From Corallococcus sp. EGB (GTDB lineage Bacteria > Myxococcota > Myxococcia > Myxococcales > Myxococcaceae), in assembly GCF_019968905.1 (NCBI RefSeq), contig NZ_CP079946.1, forward strand, positions 1,426,001 to 1,490,000: DNA of 64,000 nucleotides, in the 5' to 3' direction. Shown here piece after piece: positions 26,124 to 35,795 of the stretch (position 1 is the first letter of the stretch; each line of letters begins with the position of its first letter). A program made the translations under genes and the position numbers. The notes beneath the pieces are model-generated. The model worked only from the letters and a program-made list of their open reading frames with translations. It was not told the origin of the DNA and did not search any database.

Positions 26124-26558
26124 CTACGGCGCGATGCCCTTGCCCTTGAGCGCCAGCTCGCGCGTCTCGCCGTTGGGGGCGTTGGTCTTGAGGGTGAGCG
26201 TGCCGGTGAACTCCTTGGCGGCGTTGGGCTTGAAGGCGACCTCGACAAAGGTGCGCTGGAAGGTCTCCAGCTTCATGGGGCCGTTCTCCGGCCAGGTGTC
26301 CGGCTTCTTCATGGTGAAGACGCTGGGACCGGAGAGGGAGGCCTCCTTGATCTCAAGCGTCTGGAGGCCGCGGTTCTCGATGTAGAGCGTGTTGAAGGTC
26401 GTCGTCCCCACGTAGGTTCCAGCGGAGAACTCCGTATCGAAGCTCAGCTCCGTGCGGTCGATGAGCAGCTGCGGCGTGTTGGGCAGGTCCTCGGACTCGC
26501 CCCCGCAGCCCGCCAGGGCGATGATGGTGAGGGGCAGCCACAGGTTGCGCAGGCGCAT
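26124..26558 (-). CDS. Small lipoprotein with an Ig-like (choice-of-anchor D / DUF1573-type) domain
   Basis: The 144-residue product has lipobox ALAGC and a single Ig-like beta-sandwich with the typical signature blocks: LYIENRGLQTLEI, then VEVAFKPNAAKEFTGTLTL, and LALKGKGIAP at the end. Such domains occur on bacterial surface proteins as binding or spacer modules. The ATG at 26558 is preferred because GAGGAG lies 9 nt upstream; the ATG at 26564 would leave only 3 nt. Its start is only 31 bp from the start of the divergent gene at 26590, so the two promoters must overlap the opposite gene. Confidence 0.8.
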   Translation of the reverse strand: MRLRNLWLPLTIIALAGCGGESEDLPNTPQLLIDRTELSFDTEFSAGTYVGTTTFNTLYIENRGLQTLEIKEASLSGPSVFTMKKPDTWPENGPMKLETFQRTFVEVAFKPNAAKEFTGTLTLKTNAPNGETRELALKGKGIAP

Positions 26559-26589
26559 GGACATCCACTCCTCGGTGAGGTTTAGAAGA

Positions 26590-27087
26590 ATGTCTGGTGT
26601 TGTAACACGGAATGTCTCGCGACTGGCGTGCGCGGTGATGGGATTGATGCTGTTCGCGTGCGGCGGCTCGCGCGACGACTTCATCGGCGCGCGTGTGCTG
26701 GATTCCTGCAACGCGTCCTGGCCCGTGTGCAATCAATACGCGGGCTGCATCCTCGGGCCGGAGAGCTACTCCGAAGGCCGCTTCCCCGGCCGCGGCCAGG
26801 TGCTGGTGCGCGTGCCGGAGGCGTCCACCATCAAGGTGAGCTTCTTCCTGGAGGACGTGACGGCGGCGGGCGAGGAGACGGCCATCACCGTGCATGAAGA
26901 GGGCTGCCGCGCCCGCCAGCGCAAGGCCTCCACGGGCCGCGCGGCGTTGGACCAGATGGAGAAGTTCGGCGTCTTCACCCAGCAGGCGGACGTCACCGGC
27001 GTGGGGGACCACCTGGTGGAGTTCGACTCCGACATGCAGGCGCGCTACGTGATGAAGGTGGACGTGACGCCGCTGCGCCTCCAGTAG
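26590..27087 (+). CDS. Small Cys-containing lipoprotein of unknown function
   Basis: The 165-residue product has a signal peptide with lipobox LMLFAC and a beta-rich domain with several Cys (DSCNASWPVCNQYAGCILG). No family is recognised. The ATG at 26590 gives a good lipoprotein signal, with GAGG about 10 nt upstream. It is divergent from the Ig-like lipoprotein gene and converges on the GMC oxidoreductase gene. It may be regulated together with its divergent neighbour, given the 31-bp gap. Exported location is well supported; role unknown. Confidence 0.75.
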   Translation: MSGVVTRNVSRLACAVMGLMLFACGGSRDDFIGARVLDSCNASWPVCNQYAGCILGPESYSEGRFPGRGQVLVRVPEASTIKVSFFLEDVTAAGEETAITVHEEGCRARQRKASTGRAALDQMEKFGVFTQQADVTGVGDHLVEFDSDMQARYVMKVDVTPLRLQ

Positions 27088-27109
27088 CGCGAGCGGCGTG
27101 TGGGCGCCC

Positions 27110-28762
27110 TCAGCCCTTCAGCGTGCGCACCAGATGGTCCGCCACGCGGAAGCTGTTGGCCGCGATGGTGAGCGTGGAGGGCACGCTGCCGCCGGTGGGC
27201 ATGAAGCTGCCGTCCACCACGTAGAGGTTGGGCACCTCGTGCGCGCGGCAGTGCTTGTCCAGCACGGAGGCCGCCGGGTCGTCGCCGAAGCGGCAGGTGC
27301 CGTGCTGGAGGATGGTCGTCTCCCCCTGCGTGCCCACGCGCTCCACGCGGTCCGGGTCCAGGCGCATCAGCACCTCCTCCCCGCGCTCCACGAGGAAGCG
27401 CGTGGCGGCGAAGTCCGCCGGGTGCCGGTCCAGGGTGATGGCGGCCACGGGGATGCCGTACTTGTCCTTCACCCCGGGCTCCACCGTGACGGACGTGCCG
27501 GGCGTGGGGAGGAACTCCGCGTAGATCTCGAACTCGAGGATGCGCGAGTCGCGGTACGCGCGCATGCGGTCCTTCAGCTCCTTGCCGAACACGCCGGACC
27601 TGCCGCTGCCGGCCAGCCCCACCGCCGCGTAGATGGGGTTGGGGTGCGCCCACATGAAGCCCAGCGTGCCGCCCTTGCGGAAGCCGTGGCGCGCGTCCGG
27701 CATCACGTAGAAGTCCTGGAGGCTGCGGTTGACGAAGGGCGCCGGGTCCGTGAGCCACGGCCGCGCGTCCTTCTGCCTGGACACGCGGAAGTGCGCGCGC
27801 GAGCCGCCGAAGGAGCTGAAGAGGAGGTTCTTGCCGACGAGCCCGCTGCCGTTGGCGAGCCCGTTGGGGAAGCGGCTGGAGGTGGAGTTGAGCAACAGGC
27901 GCGCGCTCTCCACGGCGGTGGCGGAGGCGATGATGAGTTTCGCGGGCTGCTCCTGGGTGACGCCTTCCGGGTCCAGGTACACCACGCTCTTCGCGCGGCC
28001 CTGCTTGTCCACTTCAATGGAGCGCGCCATGCAGCCCGGTCGCACCTCCACGTTGCCGGTGGCGAGGGCGTTGGGGATGAGGCTCGCGAGCGTGCTGCTC
28101 TTGGCGCCCGTCTCGCAGCCGTAGCTGCCGCACAGCGCGCAGTAGGCGCACGGAGCGCGGCCCTTGTACGCCTTGCTGATGATGCCGCGCGCGGTGGGCG
28201 TCGCGTGCCAGCCCAGGGCCGCGCACACCTTGTCGATTTCGGCCGCCACCGGGTGCACGTCCAGGGGCGGCAGCGGGTAGGGGCCGCTGCGGGGCTCGGC
28301 GAAGGGGTGGGGGACGGCCTGTCCGGACACGCCCAGCTCCGCCTCCGCCTTGTCGTAGAAGGGGGCCAGCTCCTCGTAGGAGATGGGCCAGTCCGCCACG
28401 GTGGTGCCGGGCACGGCGCCCAGCGTGGAGCGCAGGCGGAAGTCCACCGGCTTGAGGCGGTAGAAGAAGCCGCTCATGTGCACGGTGCCGCCGCCCACGC
28501 AGTTGGCGGTCCACGCGGCGTTGCTGCGCTCGTAGCGGCCCTTGGCGCCCTGGCGCACCAGGTGCGGCTCCTCCCAGGGCAGCGGCATGAAGAAGTTGCG
28601 GCGGCTGTTGAGGATCTCGTCGTGGACGAAGTCCTTGGGCTGGTAGTGGCGGCCCTTCTCCAGCACCACGACCTTGAAGCCCGCGCGCCCCAACTCCAGC
28701 GCGAGCGGCGCCCCGCCCGCGCCGCTGCCCACGATGCACACGTCCACCTGGGAGAGGCTCAC
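27110..28762 (-). CDS. GMC-family FAD oxidoreductase with a four-Cys cluster
   Basis: The 550-residue product starts with an FAD Rossmann motif (VDVCIVGSGAGG) and carries GMC hallmarks: NAAWTANCVGGGTVHMSG, a late HGTCRFG with the nearby His, and a C-terminal VVDGSFMPTGGSVPSTLTIA. Cys205, 208, 211 and 216 form a CxxCxxCxxxxC group that could bind an iron-sulfur cluster, as in the catalytic subunits of multi-subunit FAD glucose/gluconate/sorbitol dehydrogenases. The GTG at 28762 overlaps the upstream stop by 4 bp (GTGA). It has no export signal; co-export with its Tat-signal partner (next gene) is likely. Expected reaction: oxidation of an alcohol or sugar in the periplasm. Substrate and electron acceptor unknown. 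Confidence 0.88.
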   Translation of the reverse strand: MSLSQVDVCIVGSGAGGAPLALELGRAGFKVVVLEKGRHYQPKDFVHDEILNSRRNFFMPLPWEEPHLVRQGAKGRYERSNAAWTANCVGGGTVHMSGFFYRLKPVDFRLRSTLGAVPGTTVADWPISYEELAPFYDKAEAELGVSGQAVPHPFAEPRSGPYPLPPLDVHPVAAEIDKVCAALGWHATPTARGIISKAYKGRAPCAYCALCGSYGCETGAKSSTLASLIPNALATGNVEVRPGCMARSIEVDKQGRAKSVVYLDPEGVTQEQPAKLIIASATAVESARLLLNSTSSRFPNGLANGSGLVGKNLLFSSFGGSRAHFRVSRQKDARPWLTDPAPFVNRSLQDFYVMPDARHGFRKGGTLGFMWAHPNPIYAAVGLAGSGRSGVFGKELKDRMRAYRDSRILEFEIYAEFLPTPGTSVTVEPGVKDKYGIPVAAITLDRHPADFAATRFLVERGEEVLMRLDPDRVERVGTQGETTILQHGTCRFGDDPAASVLDKHCRAHEVPNLYVVDGSFMPTGGSVPSTLTIAANSFRVADHLVRTLKG

Positions 28763-29412
28763 GGGTGGTGACCTCCGCACTCGCGCAGGCACTTGGGTCC
28801 GTCGTAGCCCTCCGGGGGCGCCATGGCGATGGTGCCCACGGTGTCGAAGCCCATCAGGCGCCAGCCCACGCGGCCCTTGTTGCCGCCGTAGGACGGGTCG
28901 CCCAGGAAGCCCTCCAGGCTGAGCGTCATCAGCAGCTCGAAGAAGTGGGCCTCGCCGCTGCCGGCCGGGCTGTCCTTGAAGAGGGTGAGCAGCTCGTCCT
29001 GTTGGGCGGGCGTGGCCTGCGCGAAGCCCTTCTGGAACATGCGCTGCGCGCGGTGCTCCAGCGCGGACAGGCCTTGCAGGAAGTCGCGGTGCATGGACTC
29101 CAGGCCCTGCGTCTCCAGGATGTGGTCGATGTAGAGCGCCACGTCCGCGTCCTGGGCGCCCGGGTCCTCGTCGCGGGGGATGAGCCGCTCGGTGGCCGCG
29201 GCGACGACGGCGTACTCGAAGGCGGAGAAGGTGCGCAGCGCCTGCCCGGTGGCGGTGGTGCCGGTGGGCTCGGCGGGCTTGGGCGCTTCCGCCTCCTTCG
29301 AACGTTTACACGCGGCGCCGCCCAGCAGCACCACGCCACCGCCGAAGAAGGTGAGCCGCTGGATGAAGGTGCGCCGGGACAGCTTCGGGGGGAGCGAACG
29401 CGCGCGAGCCAT
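28759..29412 (-). CDS. Tat-exported lipoprotein, gluconate 2-dehydrogenase subunit 3 family
   Basis: The 217-residue product has a twin-arginine signal (SRRTFIQ at 12-18), a hydrophobic core and a lipobox (LGGAAC, Cys35), so it is a Tat-dependent lipoprotein. The mature domain is helical, with IPRDEDPGAQDADVALYIDH and DPSYGGNKGRVGWRLMGFD, typical of the small (gamma) subunit of FAD-dependent sugar dehydrogenases. It chaperones and exports the GMC catalytic subunit encoded immediately downstream, with which it shares a 4-bp overlap. The usual cytochrome c subunit is not adjacent. Confidence 0.88.
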   Translation of the reverse strand: MARARSLPPKLSRRTFIQRLTFFGGGVVLLGGAACKRSKEAEAPKPAEPTGTTATGQALRTFSAFEYAVVAAATERLIPRDEDPGAQDADVALYIDHILETQGLESMHRDFLQGLSALEHRAQRMFQKGFAQATPAQQDELLTLFKDSPAGSGEAHFFELLMTLSLEGFLGDPSYGGNKGRVGWRLMGFDTVGTIAMAPPEGYDGPKCLRECGGHHP

Positions 29413-29587
29413 GGCGCGCGAGCCTAACCCAGGTGCCAGTGTTTCACGGCACCGGAGATGGCGCCGGGGTCGGTTGGCCGCCCACCGCGTGCGATGCGAA
29501 TGCACCCCGAGGCGTGACGGACAACGCGCGCGGCTGACATAGGATGGCGCCCTCAACCAGGCCGACTGAATCAAGGAGAAGAACCGC

Positions 29588-30907
29588 ATGAAACGGCACG
29601 CGTGGCTACTGGGGGCGGCGCTCGCGCTGGGATGTGGCGGCGGCAAGCCGGCCAACCCGGACGCGGGCTCGAAGCCGCAGGACGATGGCGGAACGACGGA
29701 GACGCCCTTCGCGCGGCTGAGGGTGGACACCGAGCCGAGCGAGCAGACGGCCATCTCCAACATCGCGATGGCGGTGGGCCCGGACGACCGCATCGGCATT
29801 GCGTACTTCGTGAAGGTGAACGACACGGACTCCGAGCTGCGCTACCGGGAGGTGAAGGATGGCCAGGTGCAGGCGACGGCGGAGACCATCGCCACCGTGC
29901 AGCGCGTGTACGGTGTGTCGCTCGCGTTCAGTCCGTCCGGGCAGCCCGCGGTGAGCTACCTGGGCGGCGGCAGTGACAAGTCCGTCTTCTGGCTCCAGAG
30001 CGACCTGGCGGTGTCCTACCGCAACACGAACGGCACCTGGACCGAGCACATCGCCGTGACGAAGGGCGACGAGGCCGTGGCGGGCAACCCGGTGAGCGAC
30101 ACGGGCTTCCTCGTCGGGCTCAATCCCTCCATCGTCTTCAGCGGCAATCAGGCGCTGGTCGTCTACCGCGATGGGCACAACGGACAGTTCCCGCAGCAGG
30201 ACTGGGCGGGCAGCGACGTGGAACTGGCCAGCGGCGGGCCCACGGCGTGGCAGCACCGGGTGGTGGCGTCGGGTGGCGACCAGAAGGGCGCGTACGGCGG
30301 ACATCTCCAGATGCTGATGGCGGACAGCCAGCCGGCGCTGGTGTTCGACCAGGCCTTCGGGGCCGCGGACGCACCGGGGCAGAACGTGTACTTCCAGCGC
30401 CGCAACACGGACGGCATCACTTGGACGCCGCCGGTGCAGGTGCAGGCGGTGGGTAACACGATGCTGGGCGCGTCGCTGGCGTATGACTCCACCGTGGGCT
30501 TCGGCATCGCGGCGGTGGACCGCTCCAACAGCCGGCTCACGCTCATCACCTGCGCCGGCACGACGGGGACGAAGTGCGCGGCGGCGGGGGACTGGTCGAC
30601 GCCGGACCCCGTGTACCAGACGGGCTCTGGCGGCTGGTATCCGTCGCTGGCGTTCGATCCGAAGACGCACGACCCGTCCATCGCGTTCCACATCTGCTCG
30701 CTGGAGTCCGGGCGCAACGAGGGCAGTTGCTCGCCGTCGGACGACGCGCTCGTCATCGCCACGCGCGTGGAGGACCAGTGGCGCGAGGTGACGGTGGACA
30801 CGGCGGGCGGCTGGTCGCCGAAGCTGGCGTTCCTGTCCACGGGCCAGCGGGTGGTGCTCTATCGCGTGCCGACGACGGGCGTCCTGACGCTGGCGGTGGA
30901 GCGGTGA
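29588..30907 (+). CDS. Lipoprotein with beta-propeller-like repeats
   Basis: The 439-residue product has a signal peptide with lipobox ALGC (Cys16), a Gly/Pro/Asp linker, and a beta-rich domain with recurring patterns such as VSLAFSPSGQPAVSYLGGG, NPSIVFSGNQALVVYRDG and YPSLAFDPKTHDPSIAF. These resemble BNR/Asp-box or similar propeller blades. AAGGAG lies 9 nt before the ATG at 29588. It overlaps the following lipoprotein gene by 4 bp, so the two are coupled. No catalytic motif is visible. Surface binding role inferred only. Confidence 0.75.
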   Translation: MKRHAWLLGAALALGCGGGKPANPDAGSKPQDDGGTTETPFARLRVDTEPSEQTAISNIAMAVGPDDRIGIAYFVKVNDTDSELRYREVKDGQVQATAETIATVQRVYGVSLAFSPSGQPAVSYLGGGSDKSVFWLQSDLAVSYRNTNGTWTEHIAVTKGDEAVAGNPVSDTGFLVGLNPSIVFSGNQALVVYRDGHNGQFPQQDWAGSDVELASGGPTAWQHRVVASGGDQKGAYGGHLQMLMADSQPALVFDQAFGAADAPGQNVYFQRRNTDGITWTPPVQVQAVGNTMLGASLAYDSTVGFGIAAVDRSNSRLTLITCAGTTGTKCAAAGDWSTPDPVYQTGSGGWYPSLAFDPKTHDPSIAFHICSLESGRNEGSCSPSDDALVIATRVEDQWREVTVDTAGGWSPKLAFLSTGQRVVLYRVPTTGVLTLAVER

Positions 30908-31455
30908 GCCTCGCGGGACGCGCCGTGGCGGCGCTGGGGCTCTCGGGCCTGCTGTGCGGCGCGGGCGCCGTCGCGTGCCGGGGCGACAACGAGCTGTCCG
31001 GCAGCGTGTCGGAGCTGTTCCCCGTCACCGACGTGTCGCGGGTGGAGATCCGCCGCAACCCGGAGGCGCTCCAGGTGAGCTACTTCCGCAACAGCGGCCT
31101 GGACGTGGACCTGGTGGCGCGGCTCACGGTGGACACGGAAGGCGTGGACCTGAAGCCGGGCGCGAAGGTGCAGCTGGGCGGCACCACACCGTCCGGCCGC
31201 GACCGCGCGTCGGTGGTGCACGTGGCCGCGGGCGAACCGGCGCGCGTCTTCACCCAGGTGGAGCGCGGCGACCTGGTGCTGGACGAGGGCGGCAACCCGG
31301 GTGAGCTCACGCGCGGGGACTTCTCCCTGTCCTTCAAGAAGGGTGATGGCTACGGCGCCGGGCGCAGCATGGAGGGGACGTTCAAGGCCGAGGCGCTCGA
31401 CGCGGGCTTCGGGCCGGACCTGGGTGACGTGGTGGTCGACAAGCCCGCGCCCTGA
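30904..31455 (+). CDS. Small lipoprotein, paralogue of the one in the Glt/Nfs-like cluster
   Basis: The 183-residue product has a signal peptide with lipobox GAVAC (Cys25) and a beta-rich domain starting LSGSVSELFPVTDVSR, then LQVSYFRNSG. This aligns by eye with LEGSVTELIDLRYQR and LAVSFVNAQG of the gene at 3041-3541. The GTG at 30904 overlaps the preceding stop (GTGA). It is encoded with a propeller-like lipoprotein, not with Glt-like genes, so the family is not restricted to that machine. Function unknown. Confidence 0.75.
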   Translation: MSLAGRAVAALGLSGLLCGAGAVACRGDNELSGSVSELFPVTDVSRVEIRRNPEALQVSYFRNSGLDVDLVARLTVDTEGVDLKPGAKVQLGGTTPSGRDRASVVHVAAGEPARVFTQVERGDLVLDEGGNPGELTRGDFSLSFKKGDGYGAGRSMEGTFKAEALDAGFGPDLGDVVVDKPAP

Positions 31456-31463
31456 GTCCGCCC

Positions 31464-31499
31464 CAGGGCTTCCGGTAACGAGCGTTGCCGGAAGCCCTG
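31464..31499. terminator. Strong bidirectional terminator hairpin
   Basis: A perfect 12-bp stem (CAGGGCTTCCGG against CCGGAAGCCCTG) extends by 6 more pairs with one wobble around a GAGC loop. It lies in the 54-bp gap between two convergent stops (31455 and 31510). Confidence 0.8.
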
Positions 31500-31509
31500 C
31501 TGGTTCACT

Positions 31510-32157
31510 TCACGGCGTGCAGGCGTCGAGCGAGGCCATGCCCTGGGAGAACTCTCCCTGGTGCGTGGCGAACTGCGCGAGCGCCGGAGCGCCGCCGTCC
31601 TGGAAGAGCTGGCGCGCGGTGTCCACCGCGTCCCGCGCGTGCACCGTCACGGTGGAGCCGCGGGCGTCCGTCACCTTCACCGCGCCGTCCGCCTGGCCCT
31701 GGGCACGGATGAGCAGGGCGCCCGCGTCGTCGCGCGCGACCATGCCATCCTCCAGCGGCTCGAAGTAGCGCACCACGGGCTCCTTGCCCTCGCGCTGCAA
31801 CTCCAGACGCATGACGCCGGACTCCGGGTCGCGGGTCATCTTCAGCGTGTCCGTGGGGCTGAGCTTCACGATGCGCGTGTTCGGGTCTTCGCCCTCCACG
31901 CTGCCCACCGGGTTGCTCCCGCTCCAGAACTCAATGCTGTTGACGACGAGCGAGTCCACCAGCGCGCCGATTTCATAGACGGGGATGATGACGAAGACGA
32001 GGAACACCAGCCACTGGACGAACTTGTTTCCGGAGACGCCCTTGTTGAACTGCCAGATCTTCTGCGTGAGCTTGAACGAGCCGAAGCAGCCCGTGGCGTG
32101 CATCATCAGAACACCCGCGCACAGCACGCCAAGCCAACGGGACGAACGCATCTGCAT
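31510..32157 (-). CDS. DUF3332-type lipoprotein
   Basis: The 215-residue product starts with a signal ending in a lipobox (HATGC), followed by GSFKLTQKIWQFNKGVSGNK and the membrane-embedded VFLVFVIIPVYEIGALVDSL and then IEFWSGSNP. This series is characteristic of DUF3332 proteins found in many Proteobacteria. The C-terminal half is a beta/alpha domain. The ATG at 32157 has AGGAGAG 7 nt upstream. Function of the family is unknown; membrane attachment is clear. The activator gene at 32217-33581 is immediately upstream on the same strand, 59 bp away. Confidence 0.85.
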   Translation of the reverse strand: MQMRSSRWLGVLCAGVLMMHATGCFGSFKLTQKIWQFNKGVSGNKFVQWLVFLVFVIIPVYEIGALVDSLVVNSIEFWSGSNPVGSVEGEDPNTRIVKLSPTDTLKMTRDPESGVMRLELQREGKEPVVRYFEPLEDGMVARDDAGALLIRAQGQADGAVKVTDARGSTVTVHARDAVDTARQLFQDGGAPALAQFATHQGEFSQGMASLDACTP

Positions 32158-32216
32158 TGAAATCTCTCCTGGGAATGGGGCAACGCCTGACAGCGGCCGC
32201 ACCATGCCATGAAGGA

Positions 32217-33581
<1,365 letters not shown>

Positions 33582-33812
33582 GAGCGGGCGGGGATTCTAG
33601 ACGGCTTCTTGCCCGCGCGGGCTGTCTCTCGGTGCACACCGTGCCCGCCCGGAGGGCGGCCGGGCTCGGCGCGTCAAAAGCGTGTGTGGCAGATGGTTTT
33701 CTCGCGGTGCGAGAGGGACGGCTGCGACCCCTGATTGGGGTACTTCAGGATGAAAGCATCGCGCGAGCCCTGGTGGGTGCTGGAGACCTCCTCCGCCTTT
33801 CCATCAAAGACA

Positions 33813-33847
33813 ACGGCCGCCCTCCCCATGATGGGAAGGACGGCCGT
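33813..33847 (-). terminator. Terminator of the PDAGT-repeat lipoprotein gene
   Basis: Arms ACGGCCGTCCTTCCC and GGGGAGGGCGGCCGT pair over 15 positions with two wobbles, around a short ATCA-containing loop. On the minus strand a T-rich TGTCTTTG follows. It begins 27 bp after the stop at 33874. Confidence 0.75.
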
Positions 33848-33873
33848 GTCGGGGCTTCGGTGTGGAGGCGCCG

Positions 33874-35577
33874 TCAGTCGCCTTCGTAGATGCCGATGAG
33901 GCCCGGGGTGACGACACCCGTCTTCGTGTTCTTGAGGCCCTCGAAGGAGACGAGGACGCGGCGCGTGCTGGAGGATCGGTCGAACTGGATGTCGGACACG
34001 CTGCTGGAGGAGGTGAGCACGTTGCCGAAGACCTCGGTGCTGTACTTCACGGTGCTGCCACCCTTGAGGCGCGTGATGCCGCCCCACCAGTTGGCGCCCA
34101 CCCAGAGGCTGCCGTCCCACGGGTCCGTCGCCACGGCGGACGTGGGCGCCATCGCGGGGGTGTTGCCGTTGGCGGGCATGTAGTTGACCAGGTCCTTCAT
34201 CACCTTGGTCTCCACGGTGCCGTTGGCGCTCAGGCGCGCGAGGCCGTAGTAGAAGGAGCTGACCCACACACCATCGTTGGCCGCTGGCGCCATGCCGGAG
34301 ACGTTGTCATCCACGCGCTGGGCCTCGGTCGGGTAGTTCGGCACGGCGTCAGGCCAGATGTCGAAGCGGTTCCAGTCGTAACCCTTGTTTTCCGTCTCGG
34401 ATTGGGCCTGCCAGTAGTTGTCCCCGTTGGTGCCATAGCGGAAGCGCGTGGAGCGGATCTGCCCGCCGAAGAAGACGTCGTGGTTCTCGGTGATGGAGAT
34501 GCCGAAGTAGCGGTCCGACAGCAGCTCGCCCTTGGAGCCCGCGATGGCGGGGTGCACGTGCTCGTAGAGGCCCGCGCACTCGAACTCCCACTTGAAGCCT
34601 TCCGTGGTCCAGGGCCGCGGATCCCAGCAGTACGACGGAACGATGCCGTTGAACTTCGCGTTGCCCATGGCGAAGCCGTGGTTGCCGCCGAACCAGACGA
34701 CCTCCTTCACCGGGTCGTAAGCGATGCGGTAGATGGTGCAGAGCTTCTCGCGCCCGCGCATTTCGTTGCTGACCTTCTTGGGCCCGGTGTGGATGTCGTA
34801 GTGCACGACGTCGATGCTGCCGTCGGCCTTGAGCGTCACCTTGTCCGCGTCACCGCTCTTGTAGACGCTCGCGTCCGGCTCGCGGTGGTCATTCTCCGCC
34901 TGATCCCACTCGTCCTCGCAGGTGGGCATGCCCGCCTTGGGCGGCTTGCCCGCGTAGCCCACGAACACCGTGCCCGCGGGGCCGCCCGCCACGGAGATGA
35001 CCTTGAGGTACGGAACGCCCGGAGGCGCACCGCCCACGCCGTCGCGCATGCGGCCAAAGGGACGAAGGCCCTCGGACATCGTGAAGCGCTGAATCGTGTG
35101 GGAGCCCTTCTTGATGAGGAACAGGCCCTCCTCACCGCCCGCGACCCAGACGTTGCCGCCCTGGTCGGCCGTGATGCCATACACGTAGCGAGGCGCGCCC
35201 TGTTCCTGGTTGTAGAAGGTCCACCCCGGAGCCGAGGGGAGGGGATAGGTCTGCACCTTCTCTGCCGGGCCCGTGCCCCCGTCGGTGCCCGTGCCCGCAT
35301 CCGTGCCGGTGCCCGCGTCCGTGCCCGCATCGGGAACCTGCGTGCCCGCATCGGGAACCTGCGTGCCCGCATCGGGAACCTGCGTGCCCGCATCGGGAAC
35401 CTGCGTGCCCGCATCGGGAACCTGCGTGCCGGCGTCCGGCAGCTGCGAGTCCTCCACGGGCGTCACCGGCACCACCGGGTCGTCCACCCGCCCCGTTCCG
35501 CTGTCGTCCCCACCACACCCCGTCCAGCCCAGCGCCCCTGCCAGGAGGAGCGCCCCCCACCGCAACCCTTGCTTCAT
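33874..35577 (-). CDS. Lipoprotein with PDAGT repeats and a two-component-sensor-like propeller
   Basis: The 567-residue product has a signal peptide with lipobox GWTGC. A disordered linker follows that contains five identical QVPDAGT units and further DAGTGT units, then from about residue 110 a beta-propeller with YGITADQGGNVWVAGGEEG, IAYDPVKEVVWFGGNHG and VATDPWDGSLWVGANWWGG. Blade motifs of the VWxG type resemble the extracellular propellers of hybrid sensor kinases, but no kinase part is present. The ATG at 35577 gives the lipoprotein signal. Likely an outer-membrane surface propeller; ligand unknown. A strong terminator follows. Confidence 0.8.
   Translation of the reverse strand: MKQGLRWGALLLAGALGWTGCGGDDSGTGRVDDPVVPVTPVEDSQLPDAGTQVPDAGTQVPDAGTQVPDAGTQVPDAGTQVPDAGTDAGTGTDAGTGTDGGTGPAEKVQTYPLPSAPGWTFYNQEQGAPRYVYGITADQGGNVWVAGGEEGLFLIKKGSHTIQRFTMSEGLRPFGRMRDGVGGAPPGVPYLKVISVAGGPAGTVFVGYAGKPPKAGMPTCEDEWDQAENDHREPDASVYKSGDADKVTLKADGSIDVVHYDIHTGPKKVSNEMRGREKLCTIYRIAYDPVKEVVWFGGNHGFAMGNAKFNGIVPSYCWDPRPWTTEGFKWEFECAGLYEHVHPAIAGSKGELLSDRYFGISITENHDVFFGGQIRSTRFRYGTNGDNYWQAQSETENKGYDWNRFDIWPDAVPNYPTEAQRVDDNVSGMAPAANDGVWVSSFYYGLARLSANGTVETKVMKDLVNYMPANGNTPAMAPTSAVATDPWDGSLWVGANWWGGITRLKGGSTVKYSTEVFGNVLTSSSSVSDIQFDRSSSTRRVLVSFEGLKNTKTGVVTPGLIGIYEGD
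35321..35446 (-). repeat. Five perfect 21-bp tandem repeats plus one diverged copy
   Basis: Identical 21-bp units occupy 35321-35341, 35342-35362, 35363-35383, 35384-35404 and 35405-35425; a sixth, diverged unit runs to 35446. Each codes for one QVPDAGT heptapeptide. Identity at every third position means very recent expansion. Confidence 0.95.
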
Positions 35578-35795
35578 ATCGACGGCCACCTCACCCCGGT
35601 CCGGGGGAAGGTCCCCCGGCGCGAACCCATTGTTCGCCGGCATCAAGGCAAGGAGGGTGCCAGCCCCCGGAGGCCGGCAACCGTCGGAACACCGGCAGTG
35701 CGCGCCCGTGGAGCGGCAGGGGGTGGGCAACCTTGTACCCACTGTGTGAACGCCAGAGTCCCGGTGTGCCCCCCAACCGTGCTAGGGCCTGGGCA

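Noticed and set aside
33582-33873. Additional small gene between the activator and the repeat lipoprotein
   Set aside because: The short frames there have no ribosome binding site and overlap the terminator hairpin; the region fits a promoter plus terminator.
35321-35425. CRISPR-like regular array
   Set aside because: Units are contiguous 21-bp repeats without spacers and encode an in-frame heptapeptide.
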